NCBI RefSeq assembly: GCF_000801105.2
Contig: NC_079513.1
Location: forward strand, 23,962,273-24,026,272
Direction of reading: 5' to 3'
From: Raphanus sativus
Lineage: Eukaryota; Streptophyta; Magnoliopsida; Brassicales; Brassicaceae
DNA: 64,000 bases
Of this stretch, positions 11,721 through 25,163 are shown one piece after another; the stretch's first letter is position 1; every line of letters begins with the position of its first letter. The position numbers and the translations under genes are program-made. Below the pieces are notes generated by a model, which was not told the origin of the DNA, made no database searches, and saw only the letters and a list, made by a program, of their open reading frames with translations.

Positions 11721-11972
11721 TTTTTTCTGTTAACTATTTTCGTTCTTCTTTCTTACATCTGTAAATAAGATCGATAATTGGACATATGATTTGTCTTTCG
11801 TGGAACTGTTGTACCACGTAGTACTATAGTTGCTATACACATATGAATTATGTAAATTAGATAGTTGCCCAAAAAAAAAAAAAAAAGATAGTGGCTTAAT
11901 ATGATATCAAATTAGCGAAGGGGGTAATACTAACTAAGCAAAATACTAATTATGAATATAATTTATCAAATT
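11721..11972. other. Short spacer with A-tract
   Basis: Holds the glucanase 3' UTR and a long A-run at 11871-11886. No gene is seen. Confidence 0.5.
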
Positions 11973-12044
11973 GGGTCCATAGCTCAGTGGTAGAGCAATT
12001 GACTGCAGATCAATAGGTCACCGGTTCGAACCCGGTTGGGCCCT
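11973..12044 (+). tRNA. tRNA-Cys (anticodon GCA)
   Basis: A 72-nt cloverleaf. The acceptor stem GGGTCCA pairs with TGGGCCC and is followed by discriminator T, as expected for tRNA-Cys. The D arm is GCTCAGTGGTAGAGC (A box), the anticodon loop CTGCAGA carries GCA, and the T arm is ACCGGTTCGAACCCGGT (B box). There is no intron and no encoded CCA. A T-run at 12048-12052 is the expected Pol III terminator. AT-rich upstream sequence with CAA motifs is typical of plant tRNA genes. Confidence 0.95.
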
Positions 12045-12564
12045 ACTCTTTTTAATAAAATTTAGCAATTACTCATATATATTAACAATTTTCATTAGAT
12101 AATTATAGCTTTTACTGCTGGTTGCTAATTTTCCCTTTCATGGTTTCAATTGGCAATTTTTACCCCTGATTTTTTTTTTTTAAAGTACTATCCATACATT
12201 TTATTTTAGAAAATGGATTTCTTTTTTTAAAGGTATGTGGCCATAGTGAATATTTGTTGGCAATTTAACCGTGACATGGCTTTTTAAAATTATTTTCAAA
12301 ATATAACTGATTAATAGGCCAAGCAACTCTTGGGCTTAAAAGCTAAAGCGAACAAGGTCCAATAAGGAAAGCTGACCCTAAGACTTGTCGAAGAAGCCTT
12401 TGTTGCCTCATTGTCTTGTATAAAGTACAGTATAACAGTATAAGCGATTGTGGCGCTTCTTTCAATTCATTTCTACATTTTTGCAATTTCCCTCCACTCA
12501 CAAAACCTCCTTTGACTCTCTCGCTGTTTCTCTGGTGTTACGAATCCGTTCTGATCTGAGAGCG
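12045..12564. other. Spacer and RAD51 promoter/5' UTR
   Basis: No gene is seen. The region just upstream of RAD51 contains tgtggcgc at about 12449-12456, close to but not matching the E2F consensus TTTSSCGC. Regulation by E2F is therefore only a suggestion. Confidence 0.4.
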
Positions 12565-14622
12565 ATGACGACAATGGAGCAGCGTAGAAACCAAAACGCT
12601 GTTCAACAACAAGACGATGAAGAGACCCAGCACGGCCCTTTCCCCGTCGAACAGCTTCAGGTACGATTTCTCCAGAAATTCACCCTTCTCGGAGCACAAT
12701 CTTCCCCAGATCTTGTGCTAATCAAAATGGGTTTTTTTCTTAAAATTACCAAAGAGCTCTGCTTTTCGTACTCGCGATGAAAATTAAGTGTAAATCTGAT
12801 GGAGAATTGGGTTTCTCTAGGGCCTGTAGAGTGGAATACTTTTAGGGTTTTTGTTTAATTCAGATAAAAGTTAACACTTTGAAGTTTTTTTTCTCCGTTC
12901 AATCTATTCAATACTTGGGAATCTATCTCTTGCTGTTGACTCAGATGGCATATAGTCTATGTGGATCTTCTGAGTTATTATAGTTTCTTCAATCTTCAGG
13001 CGGCTGGTATAGCTTCTGTTGATGTAAAGAAGCTAAGGGATGCTGGTCTCTGCACTGTAGAAGGTGTTGCATATACTCCAAGGAAAGATCTCTTGCAGAT
13101 CAAAGGAATAAGCGATGCTAAGGTTGACAAAATCGTTGAAGCAGGCATGTCGTCATATGATATATAACACTCACATTCCTTTGATCCTTTTTTTAGAGTT
13201 TATATGCATTTTCTTATTTATGTGTGGGTTTTTACCTCTGTGACAGCTTCAAAGCTGGTTCCTCTGGGTTTCACTAGCGCTAGCCAGCTCCATGCCCAGA
13301 GGCTGGAGATCATTCAGATTACATCTGGATCAAGGGAGCTCGGCAAAGTTCTTGAAGGTTGGTTCTGAATATTCTTGGTTGCATTATTTGAAAGTTTGTT
13401 TTGCTGTTATAATCTTTTTTGTTTTTGAATTGTTTGCTGTTATAATCTTACTTTGTATGTACTTGTGAACAGGAGGAATTGAAACCGGATCCATCACTGA
13501 GTTATATGGTGAGTTCCGCTCTGGGAAGACTCAGTTGTGCCATACACTCTGTGTAACTTGTCAAGTAAGTACCACTTTTATGAACATACCACTCAGCTAG
13601 TGTTGCTTATATAGTAGGAACCAGTGAACTTGAAATTCGTAGTACGTTTTTTGCAAAATCTGAGAAATATGTTCACATTGTGGTTCGTGTTTAAATGAAT
13701 TAGCTTCCTATGGATCAAGGAGGTGGGGAGGGAAAGGCGATGTACATTGATGCCGAGGGAACATTCAGACCACAAAGACTATTGCAGATAGCTGACAGGT
13801 ATCCTATCTTTGTAAGTTTGTAACACATGTGAGAGCATGATGAGGCAGAATAATCAGTAAGAAACCTATCAAAATGATGCAGGTTTGGACTAAATGGAGC
13901 TGATGTTCTTGAAAACGTTGCCTATGCGAGGGCGTATAACACTGATCATCAGTCAAGGCTTCTGCTTGAGGCAGCATCAATGATGGTTGAAACAAGGTGC
14001 GTTGTTCAGTTCCATTGTGTTCATGATGAGAGTGCTAACTGTGAAAGTTATGATGCCACAGGTTTGCTCTCATGATTGTGGATAGTGCTACAGCTCTCTA
14101 CAGGACAGATTTCTCCGGAAGGGGAGAGCTTTCGGCACGACAAATGCATCTTGCAAAGTTCTTGAGAAGTCTGCAGAAATTAGCAGATGAGGTGACCAGT
14201 CACTAGTAGTAACTGTTTCTTTTTCATAATTTCTCTTGAGACACCACACTGAAACTTTCTCTTACATTACATGTTTTGATGGCTCTAGTTTGGTGTGGCT
14301 GTTGTTATAACAAACCAAGTAGTTGCGCAAGTAGATGGTTCTGCTCTTTTTGCTGGTCCACAGTTTAAACCTATTGGTGGGAATATCATGGCTCATGCCA
14401 CCACAACAAGGTCTGCTAACTGTAATCCTTGTTTTCTTTTCTAGGGTTCACTGGCAAAGTGTGTGTGTTTGTTGATGATGTATTTTCATATATACAAGGC
14501 TGGCGTTGAGGAAAGGAAGAGCAGAGGAGAGAATCTGCAAAGTGATAAGCTCGCCATGCTTGCCAGAAGCAGAAGCTAGATTTCAAATATCTACAGAAGG
14601 TGTAACAGATTGCAAAGATTGA
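12565..14622 (+). CDS. RAD51: DNA repair recombinase RAD51
   Basis: RAD51 forms nucleoprotein filaments on single-stranded DNA and drives strand exchange in mitotic repair and meiosis. Nine exons: 12565-12660, 13000-13144, 13247-13357, 13473-13564, 13704-13798, 13883-13996, 14062-14191, 14289-14410 and 14499-14622. They total 1029 nt, or 342 residues, the length I remember for Arabidopsis RAD51. An N-terminal helix-hairpin-helix domain ([21 protein letters not shown]) precedes the RecA core. Walker A is GEFRSGKT, Walker B lies in [20 protein letters not shown], and the DNA-binding loop region includes VVAQVDG and [12 protein letters not shown]. The C terminus is EGVTDCKD. All introns are GT-AG except intron 2, which begins with GC (13145) in the strong context AG|GCATGT. 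Intron 3 holds a micro-insertion. The ATG at 12565 fits the conserved N terminus; an upstream ATG in the same ORF at 12448 is in the leader. Confidence 0.95.
13400..13449 (-). repeat. A-tailed micro-insertion in RAD51 intron 3, 17-bp direct repeats
   Basis: tttgctgttataatctt occurs at 13400-13416 and 13433-13449. The 16 bases between read caattcaaaaacaaaa on the minus strand. On that strand the first repeat copy starts at a T|A step. Confidence 0.65.
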
Positions 14623-15779
14623 TTGATCCTCTTCACTTGTAACACTCTTTTGTTTGTCGTCACTGTGGACTGAGAACAGATTTGCGTAAGCATCAAAGTA
14701 GTGATGAGGGAGTAAAAATAGCTTTGTAAGTAGGTTATCACGGTAGTGAAAGTTGCTACCTGTTGTTGTACCCAGCTTCTAACATAATCTTATTTTTACT
14801 ATTATATAAGGAAACACGCAAACACGGTAAGCCCCCAAAAAGGTAACATTAAAAAAAGAGAGAGATAGTAATCGTTACAGTCACAAATGTTCTAATTGGG
14901 TCAGAATGGAGTGTTTGCATGCCCTTTTACCGTCATTGATAATAGTTATTTAATTTCAATTTTTTTTTGTGTTGGCGTCAGCATTCTATCTCCATGATAA
15001 GATAAACATGTTTTTGTATACCTTGTTTACTTATATAATTTAGCTAAAAATGAGTCATTTCATTGATGATAATTGATATATAGTTGAAAAATTAAGGATG
15101 GAGATATTAAAGAAAGAAAGGTAAGAAAGTGCAGGTATTCCCATTAGTGTCCAGACAGCTGTAAGTATAAATCATTGTCACGAGACTATTATTTCTTCAA
15201 ATTTTTTTTTATTTTTGTAAATCCCTATAAATAAAATAAAAAGAAAATAGTAGGAAAAAATGTGGTTTTCGTCGGCTCTTTGTTTCTCTCGATCCAATCT
15301 TCTCCTTCCTTCTATCGACCGAAACAAAGAGACAGAGAGAGAGAGAGACACACAGAGCTGAATCTAATCTAATCATCTCTGTACATCATAAAACCCTTTC
15401 TCTCTCTCCATCTCAATCTCCATCCTCCTCCTTATAGACACGTCTCCCTGCTTCAAAATTATTCCTCTAAATCTCTTTTACTTCTGCGAATCTAAGCTTC
15501 CTTCTTCGTTTCTCTGAGCCTTTCGAGTTCTGATCTCCTCGATCGAGCTCTGTTTACCTATTTCCCTCGACAAATCTCGCATTTTTTTTCTCGATCTCCA
15601 GAGCAGCAGAATCTCAGTAGAGAATCTGTGTTTTGTCTTTTTTGAGAGAAAAAAAAGTTTGAAACTTTGAATTCTGGACGGTTGGTGAATGCAACACCAC
15701 CGGCGAGAGATTCTTTCTACCGGCTTTGGCTTTAGCTTTGGCTTAGATCTGTAACTCAAAAAAGGGGGAATCAGATACT
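14623..15779. other. RAD51 3' flank and SAC promoter/5' UTR
   Basis: No coding sequence is seen. Bases about 15330-15350 hold a GA-rich (gagagagagagaga) stretch, and 15400-15600 is a CT-rich leader-like region before the SAC ATG. GA/CT tracts near plant start sites can bind BPC factors; that role is inferred. Confidence 0.4.
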
Positions 15780-18700
15780 ATGACCACCACCTCATCGCCA
15801 TCAATTGAGAATGGAGCCTCTTCCTCCTCCTCTGGATCATCATCATCTTCTTCCCTTCATGGCTGTATGCAAGAATTCAAACTCTTCCAGACTCATTCCG
15901 TAAGAATACAAAGCTTCCACCTTTTTTTTTTTTGATCTCTTAGGATCCATTTGTATTTACATTTTGTTTTTTTTTGTTTTGTTTCAGAATTTCTATATGA
16001 TTGGTTGGAATGGTAGTGGAGTGTATAGAGTACTCAAGATAGACCGCCTTGACGCCTCTGAGCTTAATCTCAGTGAGGATCCCACTGCCTATACCAAAAA
16101 AGAATGCTACGAGTTGCTTAAACGGATACACGAAGGCAACAAGTCCACTGGCGGTCTCAAACGTGTTGCTGTCTGTTATGGTATCGTTGGTATGTCTTCT
16201 TTTTTTCTTTTGTGTCTCAAGTTATGTGTAAAGGAGACTAGATGCCTTTTACTTTAACTGCTTCTTCTCACCATTTGTTTTTTTCTTTTCCCATTTATGT
16301 GGTTTCTCAGGTTTCATTAAGTTTCTGGGACCATACTACATGCTGGTTATAACTGAAAGAAGAGAGATAGGTGAGATTTGTGGTCACCGGGTGTATGAAG
16401 TGGCCAAGAGTGAGATGATTTCCTTGCAGCATTCTAGTTTCCTTGGCAACATTGCTAATTCAAGAGACGAGAACAGGTTTTTTTTTATATTATCCTTTTA
16501 CTCCATTCTTTGTTTGTTGCAAGCCCATTGTTGAAGAAAGTTTTTTTTTTTTTTTTCTTTTCTCTTTGGTGAAAAGAGAGAGTGCATGTGATTAGTTATT
16601 ATACCCTTGTACCTTTTTATGAATTGAAGTCATTTTAAATCTTGTGTTTCCCACTTGTTGTTGAGCAGGTACAAGAGGCTCTTGTGTATGGTGGACCTTA
16701 CGAAAGATTTCTTTTTCAGCTATTCTTACAATATAATGCGAAGTTTCCAGAAGAATGTGTGCGATCATGAGAGTGGTGGTACTCTCTATAAGAAAATGTT
16801 TGTGTGGAACGAGTTCTTGACTCGGGGAATTCGACTTCATCTTCGGAATACCGTCTGGACTGTAGCATTGGTCTATGGTTTCTTTAAGCAGGTAAGATAC
16901 AGCTTTTAGTCTCATATACCTTCGATAGATTCACAGTATTGTATAGATTTATGTTTGCTGAACCTTGAATTCTTGTGCATGTAGACAACTCTCTCCGAAG
17001 CTGGACGGAATTTCAAACTCACTCTTATTGCTAGGCGTTCCCGCCATAATGCTGGAACCAGGTATCAGATCTCATCACTCCCTAGTTTCCTTCTCTGTGG
17101 TTTAACATGACCGTTATTACTCGCTATGTATTATTCTAAACTATAGTAGTAACTTGAAAACTATTGCAAATACATGCGCTAGCATTATTCAATATGTGTC
17201 CATCTCTTGGTTTGTTTTTCCAATATGATGAGATGGTATACGTTGTTACTTGAGGTAGTTGTTATTCTTCTTTTCTCTTAAACGCCTTCTGATTTTTAGG
17301 TACTTGAAACGAGGAATAAACGAAAGTGGCAATGTCGCTAATGATGTCGAGACAGAGCAGCTAGTGTCTGAGGACGTGCCAGAAGACCACCCCATGCAAA
17401 TTAGTTCTGTTGTGCAGAACCGTGGCTCAATCCCTCTATTCTGGTCACAGGAAACCTCACGGATGAATCTTAAACCGGATATAGTATGTAAGTATTTTCT
17501 TACTAATAATACTACCTTGTCCCTTCTCTCTCTCTCTCTACGTATCTCTCTCTTCTCTGTGTGTTTAATTAAATACATTCATTGTCAAATCCAGTGTCAA
17601 AAAGGGACCTGAACTATGAGGCAACTAAACTTCACTTTGAAAACCTTGTCGAGCGATATGGAATTCCCATCATTATTCTGAACTTGATCAAGGTGAGTTG
17701 CCCAGTCTAGCGTGTTTTCACGTTCTTATCATCTTTCATGCCTTGTAGCTACTTTTTGTATTGGCAAGTGATGCGTCTTCTTGCACCTTAATCTAAGGAA
17801 CTATTGTGTGTGCATTATCATTTTGATACTTCCACACCTCAAACCTTTCACTGATTTTTCCTGTTACTTTTGACAATCAACAGACAAAAGAGAGAAGACC
17901 TAGGGAGTCGATTCTCCGGGCAGAATTTGCCAATGCAATTGACTTTATAAACAAAGATCTGCCTGAAGAAAATCGTTTAAGATTCCTCCACTGGGACTTG
18001 CACAAACATTTTCAAAGGTATACTTAAAAATGCGTTCCAGCTGCTTCGAATAACGAATAATTATATATACATTTTTAGATAAAAACCAATCTTCTCTTTT
18101 CTCTGATCTTTATTTCAGCAAAACAGCAAATGTCTTGGCACTTCTTGGCAAAGTAGCTGCATGTGCTTTGATGCTTACAGGTTTCTTTTATTATGAAGTT
18201 ACCCCAGCAATGAAGCTCGAGGGTTATATGAGCTTGTCTTCGTCTGAGTAAGCCTTTTTTCTTGATCTCCCGTTACTTGTTCATCTATTAGAGAATATAT
18301 TTTTCCTGCAGCTATAAATTAAACTCTTACAGTAACCGTGTCTTAATATTGCAGTGCCGAGATGTCTCCACAAAATAGTTCTGATGATGATAGTGGGGAA
18401 TATGATTCCCTAGAGAAGAATTTCCCCCCAAGTAAGAATGTTGCTGATGGAGATTGTGATATCAAGCCTGGCAGGCTCCAGAGGGGCGTGCTGAGGACCA
18501 ATTGCATAGACTGCCTTGATCGTACAAATGTTGCTCAATATGCATATGGTTGGGCTGCTCTAGGACAGCAGCTCTATGCTCTGGGAATTAGAGATGCTCC
18601 AACAATAGAACTTGATGATCGTCTGTCTAGTGCTTTAATGGGGTTATATGAGAGAATGGGAGATACACTAGCTTACCAGTATGGTGGATCTGCTGCCCAC

Positions 18701-21615
18701 AATAAGGTAATTTCTTTTCTTCTTCTCTTTTTCCGGTCTACCTTGACTTTTCATCGATTCTACCCTTTTATTTTATTTATGGAACTGTCTTATTTGAAGT
18801 CTTCTGCTATAGACAGTTGACACTAAATGCTGGGGCTGTTTATTATGGACAAAGTTTAGTTATGACTGGCTTCATGAGATGAATTGTATCCCTTTTCTCG
18901 TCAACAATTTTGATTGTTCACATTCAAAATTAAATAACAGGCATCGCCTTTTGTTTATCCTTCAAGCATGCTGATCAATCATCTCTTATATTTGAGCCTA
19001 AATATAGCCAACACTTTTTAGCTGACATGATTATTATTATCTGATTAGTTGGTTAGAAGCAGCATGTACATGACTGATAATATTTAAAGGATTTTTTGCT
19101 TAGACCATTTGGTATTCAACTTATGTAATGATATTGGTCTTAAGAATTGATGAATCTGATTTCTGATCTTGATCTTTGATGTCCAATACAAGACTCTTAT
19201 TAGGTAAGTTGTTTTATATGTCATCTATCTCAAAGATCGTTGGAACCTTATTATTCGTGCAAGGATATTGGACTTTTAGACTAGCTTAAAATTCATTGCG
19301 TAATCACTTCTTGCTAGGATATTGTTTGGATACGCTTGTTGATTTCTAGTATTTCTGGATTGCAACAGGTTTTCAGTGAGAGGAGAGGCCAGTGGAGAGC
19401 AGCAACCCAGTCACAAGAGTTCTTGAGGACTCTGCAGCGTTACTATAATAATGCATATATGGATGCGGATAAACAAGATGCCATTAATATGTATGCTGCT
19501 CTCTGTCACACTCTTTCGTATATACATGTTACGCAATGATCTCTCAGAGTCTTACAGACATTTATTGGGCTTTTGTGACTTTGTCATATGCAGATTTCTT
19601 GGTACGTTCCAGCCTGAAAAAGGGAGGCAGGCGATTTGGGAGTTGCGTTCAGATTCCCGCTCTAATGGACAAAATGGAGAGATAAGCATAGGGGAAGATG
19701 AAAGGTATGTCTCTGTGACTGCAACCATGTAGGTATATGCATATAGAAGTTCATCTTTCACCGATTTGTAGGAGTTATACGAGTTCTGATAGACCTACTT
19801 GCAATACATTTTGTATACGAACTTTGAAACAAATAGGCTCTACATCTTTATTATCCCTTTCATGGATTGCCATTCTCCACCGTAACTTCCAGTTTCCATC
19901 CTATGAAACTTTTGTGACTAACCATATGGAATGATCATATGATCCAGACTCATGGATTGGTCTCTTTGTAGTAGATGAACTTTAAAAGTGAACAATAATA
20001 TTTTGACTGTGTTCCGCTACATTTATCATGATAGCTCTTAATACTATGTTTTCCAGGTTTCTTGTGAAGAGATGCTTATCAGATGGTAATATTCTCCATG
20101 AAAGTCGCACACGGATGTCCGCAATGAGTAGCAAGCATGAAAGCATATCACATAGAGGTTTTGTGTCATCACGCCAAGTGAATCATATAACTTCAGAGTC
20201 ATCACCAGATATGCCAGCTGCTGGTGATGTATCATTATCGAGGTATGTTAAAGTCTTTCTTACATTTTCTTGTGTTTATTGCTAAATAAAATATGTACAG
20301 CAACATATCTCATAAATTTTTGAGGTGGTTGTCTTTCCGCTTCATTTAGTCAAAGAATTCGTGTGGTAGTGTATAGTAACACTTGTCTCTTGTTAGTCTG
20401 AATCTTCGGCTGTGACACCTTTTGTAGGTGTGCTCCTTCAATGCCCAGCACACACTTTTTTGGAGATGTGAAGAAGATTCAACATAATGGTAGTAGCTCC
20501 TATTACTTGTCCGAGCAGGAAGACATGTCTAGTGTCTCAAATTTTGTTGATGTCGAGTGGCTTTCGTCATCGGAAAATCTATGCGAGAGCGATCAGTTGT
20601 ACAGGTAAAACTAAAAGTACTGTGCATGTTAAGAAATCGATGTTCTACGTTTTAAAGCAGTAAATGGAGTAACCAGATCACGTATAGCTAGAAGCTTAAA
20701 GTTTTCTATATCTATAGCATCATATTGGCCATCGTTTTAAAAATCCAGCTGATTATGTTTCTTCCAAAAATCTTATCGTAAGATTCCAAGTATCCATCTG
20801 TGAAAGGGTTCTTTCACCATTGATGACCAAAATAAACGATAAACGCCTATTTCTTATAAATGATTATCAATTTTTTTGAATATGCATTGCTCTTTTGGTA
20901 GGCCGTCAGCGGTCACAACCTATTCAACCGCAGAAATTTCATCATCAGAGAATATCATCAGTGAAGTAAAACAGTCAACGCCAGCTATGAGCGAGAATGG
21001 ATCAAGCAGCAGGAAGGTCAGTATCTTCCAAATTATACTCTGCATATCTCCCTATCTAGTTTTATTTAGTGAGATACTTGATTCTGAGTTCTAGCTCGTC
21101 TTTTTATGATATCTTCTCTGAAACTTGGATGAACCACTGGCAAAAACTAGAATCATAAAACTTAGTTGAACAAACAAAGATGCTACAATAGGATTTAACA
21201 AGCAGATTATATCCAAAACTAGCTGAACCTGACACAAATAGATGGTTCTGTTGACTCTCTTCTTTTACAATGTTTATATCCCTCGGCTAAAAACTTTACA
21301 ATTGATATGAATATGAAATAGTTAAGAGTCTGGCCAATCTGTATTGGTCAATAAAGAATTTGTCTGGCGAACTTATCCCAGCAAGGGTGGTTTCATACTT
21401 TATAGCATACATACTACATATGACACTGCTCTCAGATTATTCGATTGTTATGAGAGCATATATTGTCATTTGGTTACTCACTTGAAACTTGTCGGATTTA
21501 TTTCCTTAAGCAGGGAAAGGAACCTATGGGAACCGAACCATCCACAAAGATCCACGATGATTTTACTGATAGCTTCAAACAATGGGTAGCATACGGAGAA
21601 GCACTCTGCCATTGA
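15780..21615 (+). CDS. SAC-domain phosphoinositide phosphatase, SAC4-like (At5g20840)
   Basis: Sixteen exons: 15780-15899, 15988-16189, 16311-16476, 16669-16891, 16985-17061, 17300-17487, 17595-17692, 17884-18017, 18119-18247, 18355-18706, 19369-19490, 19594-19704, 20057-20242, 20428-20604, 20902-21016 and 21514-21615. The total is 2502 nt (833 residues) with no frame break. After a serine-rich N terminus comes the SAC domain ([46 protein letters not shown]). The catalytic CX5R loop is [12 protein letters not shown] in exon 10 (about 18500-18535). The plant-specific C-terminal part is rich in serine and acidic residues and ends with [13 protein letters not shown]. Its length and lack of a transmembrane or WW domain place it in the SAC1-5 subclade, whose members act on PtdIns(3,5)P2 at the vacuole. 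Assigning SAC4 rests on collinearity. Intron 10 is the longest (662 bp). Confidence 0.9.
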
Positions 21616-22563
21616 AGCTCTTTCAACTTTCCATTTCCAGCAAGAACCATACTTCTTCAGCATACTAATGGTTTTATGGACATTTGGGTATTACGGTGCA
21701 AACATGGAGAAGGTGGACTGGTAGAGAGATTCTCGGTACCACATATTTGAAACTTCGCGGTGATGACCAAACGGTCAAATGAGGTATTATACATTATAAA
21801 GAGGAGCAAATAAAAAAAATAGCTGAGAGGTTTGAGTTTAGGGGAATTATCATCTTTGTGGAGAGAAACTTATGATAATCTGAGACTTTTGTTAGAATAT
21901 TTTATTGGTTCTGGTTTGTAGTCTACTGTAAATATATGTTTGGTTTATTGATCCATCATGTAACTTCTTTTCCATGGGTAAAAAGTCATTTCTTCTACCA
22001 CCTGCTGAGCCTGCAATTTATTGATCTTTAGCTAATCTTCATACTGATATGAGGATCTTCAGAGCTTTTATTTTGATTTAGATCCTTCATATTGGTAGCA
22101 GATCTTCGAGGACTTGTCCTTGTGGTTTGAGCTAAGTTACAAACTGTTAGAAGATCTTTCAGGGATCCAAATGATTCTCCTTTGAATATCATATAGTATT
22201 GTTTGATGTGAGTTGTCTTGTCTCGTAATATTATTGCTATTATATTTTTTTTTCGTTTAACAAGACACCATTTATTTCAGATTTGTTATGGATGTGTATG
22301 TTGCCATTTATAACTACAACAGAAGCGCATAGCTTTAGCTTTTTCAAATTTTGCATCTGCTATACATCTATTAGAGTTAGGCCTCAAAAAAATTCTTCTA
22401 TTTTTCCTGATCCAAGGTGACTAGTTCTTTCTAACTCTTTATAAGATCTTTTCCAACGTGATTCTATTTTTTTATTTTGAAACCGAGTAAAATGAAATAT
22501 GAAGCAAGACATGTTCCAACTCAATTCAATATTCCACTCTATAATGGAGTTTGCTCTATTAAT

Positions 22564-22604
22564 CTATTTTTTGTTTTTGATCAAAAAAAAAACTATTTTT
22601 GTTT
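22564..22604 (+). repeat. A-tailed micro-insertion between 12/13-bp direct repeats
   Basis: ctattttttgttt (22564-22576) and ctatttttgttt (22593-22604) flank ttgatcaaaaaaaaaa. The two copies differ by one T in a homopolymer. Confidence 0.55.
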
Positions 22605-22930
22605 GTTCATTATTCTATAAAGAAATATTCTTGGATAGGATTCAAAGCATTTTTACTCTAAATTTTCTTTTATTTTATTTTGGAGGGAAAAAATGAAGTG
22701 CTACATTGATCTTGATATAATTAACTACAGTATTATATATAACACAGATCACAGTTACTTTTGCTTTGGTAATTGACAATGGCGGTATTATCAATTCTTG
22801 GAATTTTACTTTTAGGTGTTACGGAAAAATTATTGTAAATACTAGATAAATTGATGTGCTTAAGTATTTATTTATAAATATATACTATTATCTTTGTTTC
22901 ATATTAAGCATGGTTTTAGTTTTTAAATTT

Positions 22931-23266
22931 TACTTCCTCCGTTTTTAATAAGTTTCATTTTGATATTTTTATGGAGATTAAGAAAATTGTATAATAGATT
23001 AATATTCTCTCCTTTTCAGAAAGATACATATTTTAGGAAAAAAATTATTTCAAAAGATATATTTTTATATTTTCAGTGTATTTTTGTCAAATAATAATGA
23101 AAATTTTTGTGCTTCGAAAACATTAGTTGCATTTTTGAAATCTTATTGGTTTTAAAATATAAGAAATATAAATTTACAAAAAACTATGCATTAATAACTA
23201 AGTTTTAATGTGTTTTATTAAGTGTGAAAATCTTCAATTACAGATTAATTTGAAACGGAAGGAGTA
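22931..23266. mobile_element. Stowaway-like MITE, TA target duplication
   Basis: The left end TA-cttcctccgttt and right end aaacggaaggag-TA are inverted repeats carrying the Stowaway-type CTYCxTCCGTTT signature. The body is 332 bp, AT-rich and non-coding. The interior resembles the element at 43164-43413 (ttcaaaaagatacatttt-like and tcttattggttttaaa-like stretches). Confidence 0.6.
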
Positions 23267-23329
23267 TATTAATGCATGATTAATTAAATGAAAAATTTTA
23301 AATAAAAAATTTATTGACTATTTAAAAAG

Positions 23330-23445
23330 GTAAAAGTGGATTTAATGTATAAAATTGTATTAGAATTGTAAAATGACACTTATTTTGAAACAAAATAAAA
23401 AATTTAAATTGATACTTATAATGAAACAGATGGAGTATTTTATTA
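23330..23445. mobile_element. Remnant of a Stowaway-like MITE
   Basis: A right-end signature (gatacttataatgaaacagatggagta, reaching about 23437) lies just downstream of the complete element. Its left end is not clear, so this is likely a truncated or decayed copy. Confidence 0.35.
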
Positions 23446-25114
23446 TAAGTGTTAGTTTATATCTTCAAGACAAATATTATATGTTTTTCCAGTTTTTATT
23501 CTTATTTTTAACTCGTTAATTAATAAAATCAAATAAAATCATGTATTAAATATGGGTAAAATAGAAAATCTAATCATTTTTTAATTCATGCGCAAAAACC
23601 TTAAATGATATAACAAAGTGAGTATTTAGGAGACATAATTGTGTTTAGCTTCAAAGTTCCACTTATAACGCATTTCAAGTATCATTTTATATAAATCACA
23701 AGTCTTAATCCAAATCACAAGTCCTAATCCAAGGAAAAGTTTCCAACTACCAGGTAAGGAATAGGGTATATAGAAAATGTGCTATAAAGATTCTCATAGG
23801 TTCTACAAATAGCTAGAAAACAATCACATCGTAAAACACAGAGAATCTGCCATATAGATTTGTCTGGCGGAATATAAAATTTCCTTGATGTTATTATATG
23901 CATATTAATGTCTTTGAATGAACAGAAAAATACAAACCATATTTAAGAAAAGGCGACGTGTGATAGATATCCATTATAAGTTATAAGTTATAACATATGG
24001 TTAGAGAAAATGATGGATGATCGAATATAGCATAAAAACTTTTTTATTATTTGGTGTTGCTTGCTTCAGTCTTGTATCAATTATCGAAGAAGATGGAACT
24101 TCAATTCCAAATATTAGGCAAACCTAATGGAAATCATGTCATGTTTGACATTTACCTAAATAATCAAAAATAATTTCATATTTTAGAAAGAAAACATTAT
24201 TCTGTTCATATTATACGTTAATATTATAAATTTTCCCAATTAATGAAGATCACGTACTGTTTAAATGAACAACTAATATATTACTTTTTCTAGAAATAGT
24301 TCATATAGTAACACCACAATATTAACGCATTATTTTTCGAGACGCTGGAGAATTGGGTCTCTGGTTTTTCCATCGTTTAGCATATAGACCTTCAGCTTTT
24401 GTTGATAGGGAAGGCAAAAAAAAAGTTATGTAAATCTATTGCTTTGTGCAATCACACAGGCCCCCACAATGATTGTACTTTATTTTTAGGGTTAGGTGGA
24501 ATCTCTATTGCTAATTGGTAATGAGGAAAAGGCAAAAGAGCTAATGGCGATGTAATTATGATTCATAGCAACCATAATTGAAGGAGAAATATGTTAAGGG
24601 ATAGATAGTGTTAAAATGTAATATTAGAGAGAAATAAAGTCGCATTAGTATTATATGATTTATATCTAACCTACCCCACTTACTCTAAAACTATATGCAC
24701 AACTGTTTAACTTTTTTCTTTTGTCAACAACCATACAATCAAATTAAAGTGCCTAATTACGTAATTTTCTCAAAAAATAAACGAGCCCAATACCACTTAC
24801 CTCAAAAACCATCCCACACCCACAGAAGCAAATAACAGCGGACTGTGTTAGTATAGCACTTAGTGGACCAAAGACTACTTATTGCGTACGACACTGAAAT
24901 AATCAAAATCTGAGCAAAACTCAAATGTTAATACAAATTGTAACAAAATATGTTATTTTATCATCGGAAGTCGGTGGGAAGGCAACATCACAATCAACGT
25001 TGGCCTTATCCAAAGTCCATCTCCTGTTTAGCTGGTGTAGCTCCTAGATTGACTAATACCTTCACTCCGCGTGTTACTCTTCGTCTTTCTCCGCACGTGA
25101 TGGTAAGACTAGTG

Positions 25115-25163
25115 GATACATGAAAAATTGATTTAACGTCAGCAAAAAAAAAAGATACATGAA
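25115..25163 (+). repeat. A-tailed micro-insertion between 10-bp direct repeats
   Basis: gatacatgaa occurs at 25115-25124 and 25154-25163. The 29-base insert ends in cgtcagc followed by ten A. Confidence 0.6.

Noticed and set aside
11859..11892. A-tract flanked by agatagt repeats
   Set aside because: Same pattern as the micro-insertions, but the repeat is only 7 bp, which is too short to count.
12448..12564. Upstream in-frame ATG extending RAD51
   Set aside because: The extension would add residues absent from known RAD51 N termini; the conserved start is at 12565.
24960..25110. Less AT-rich patch that might be an exon remnant
   Set aside because: Translations on both strands gave no recognisable family.
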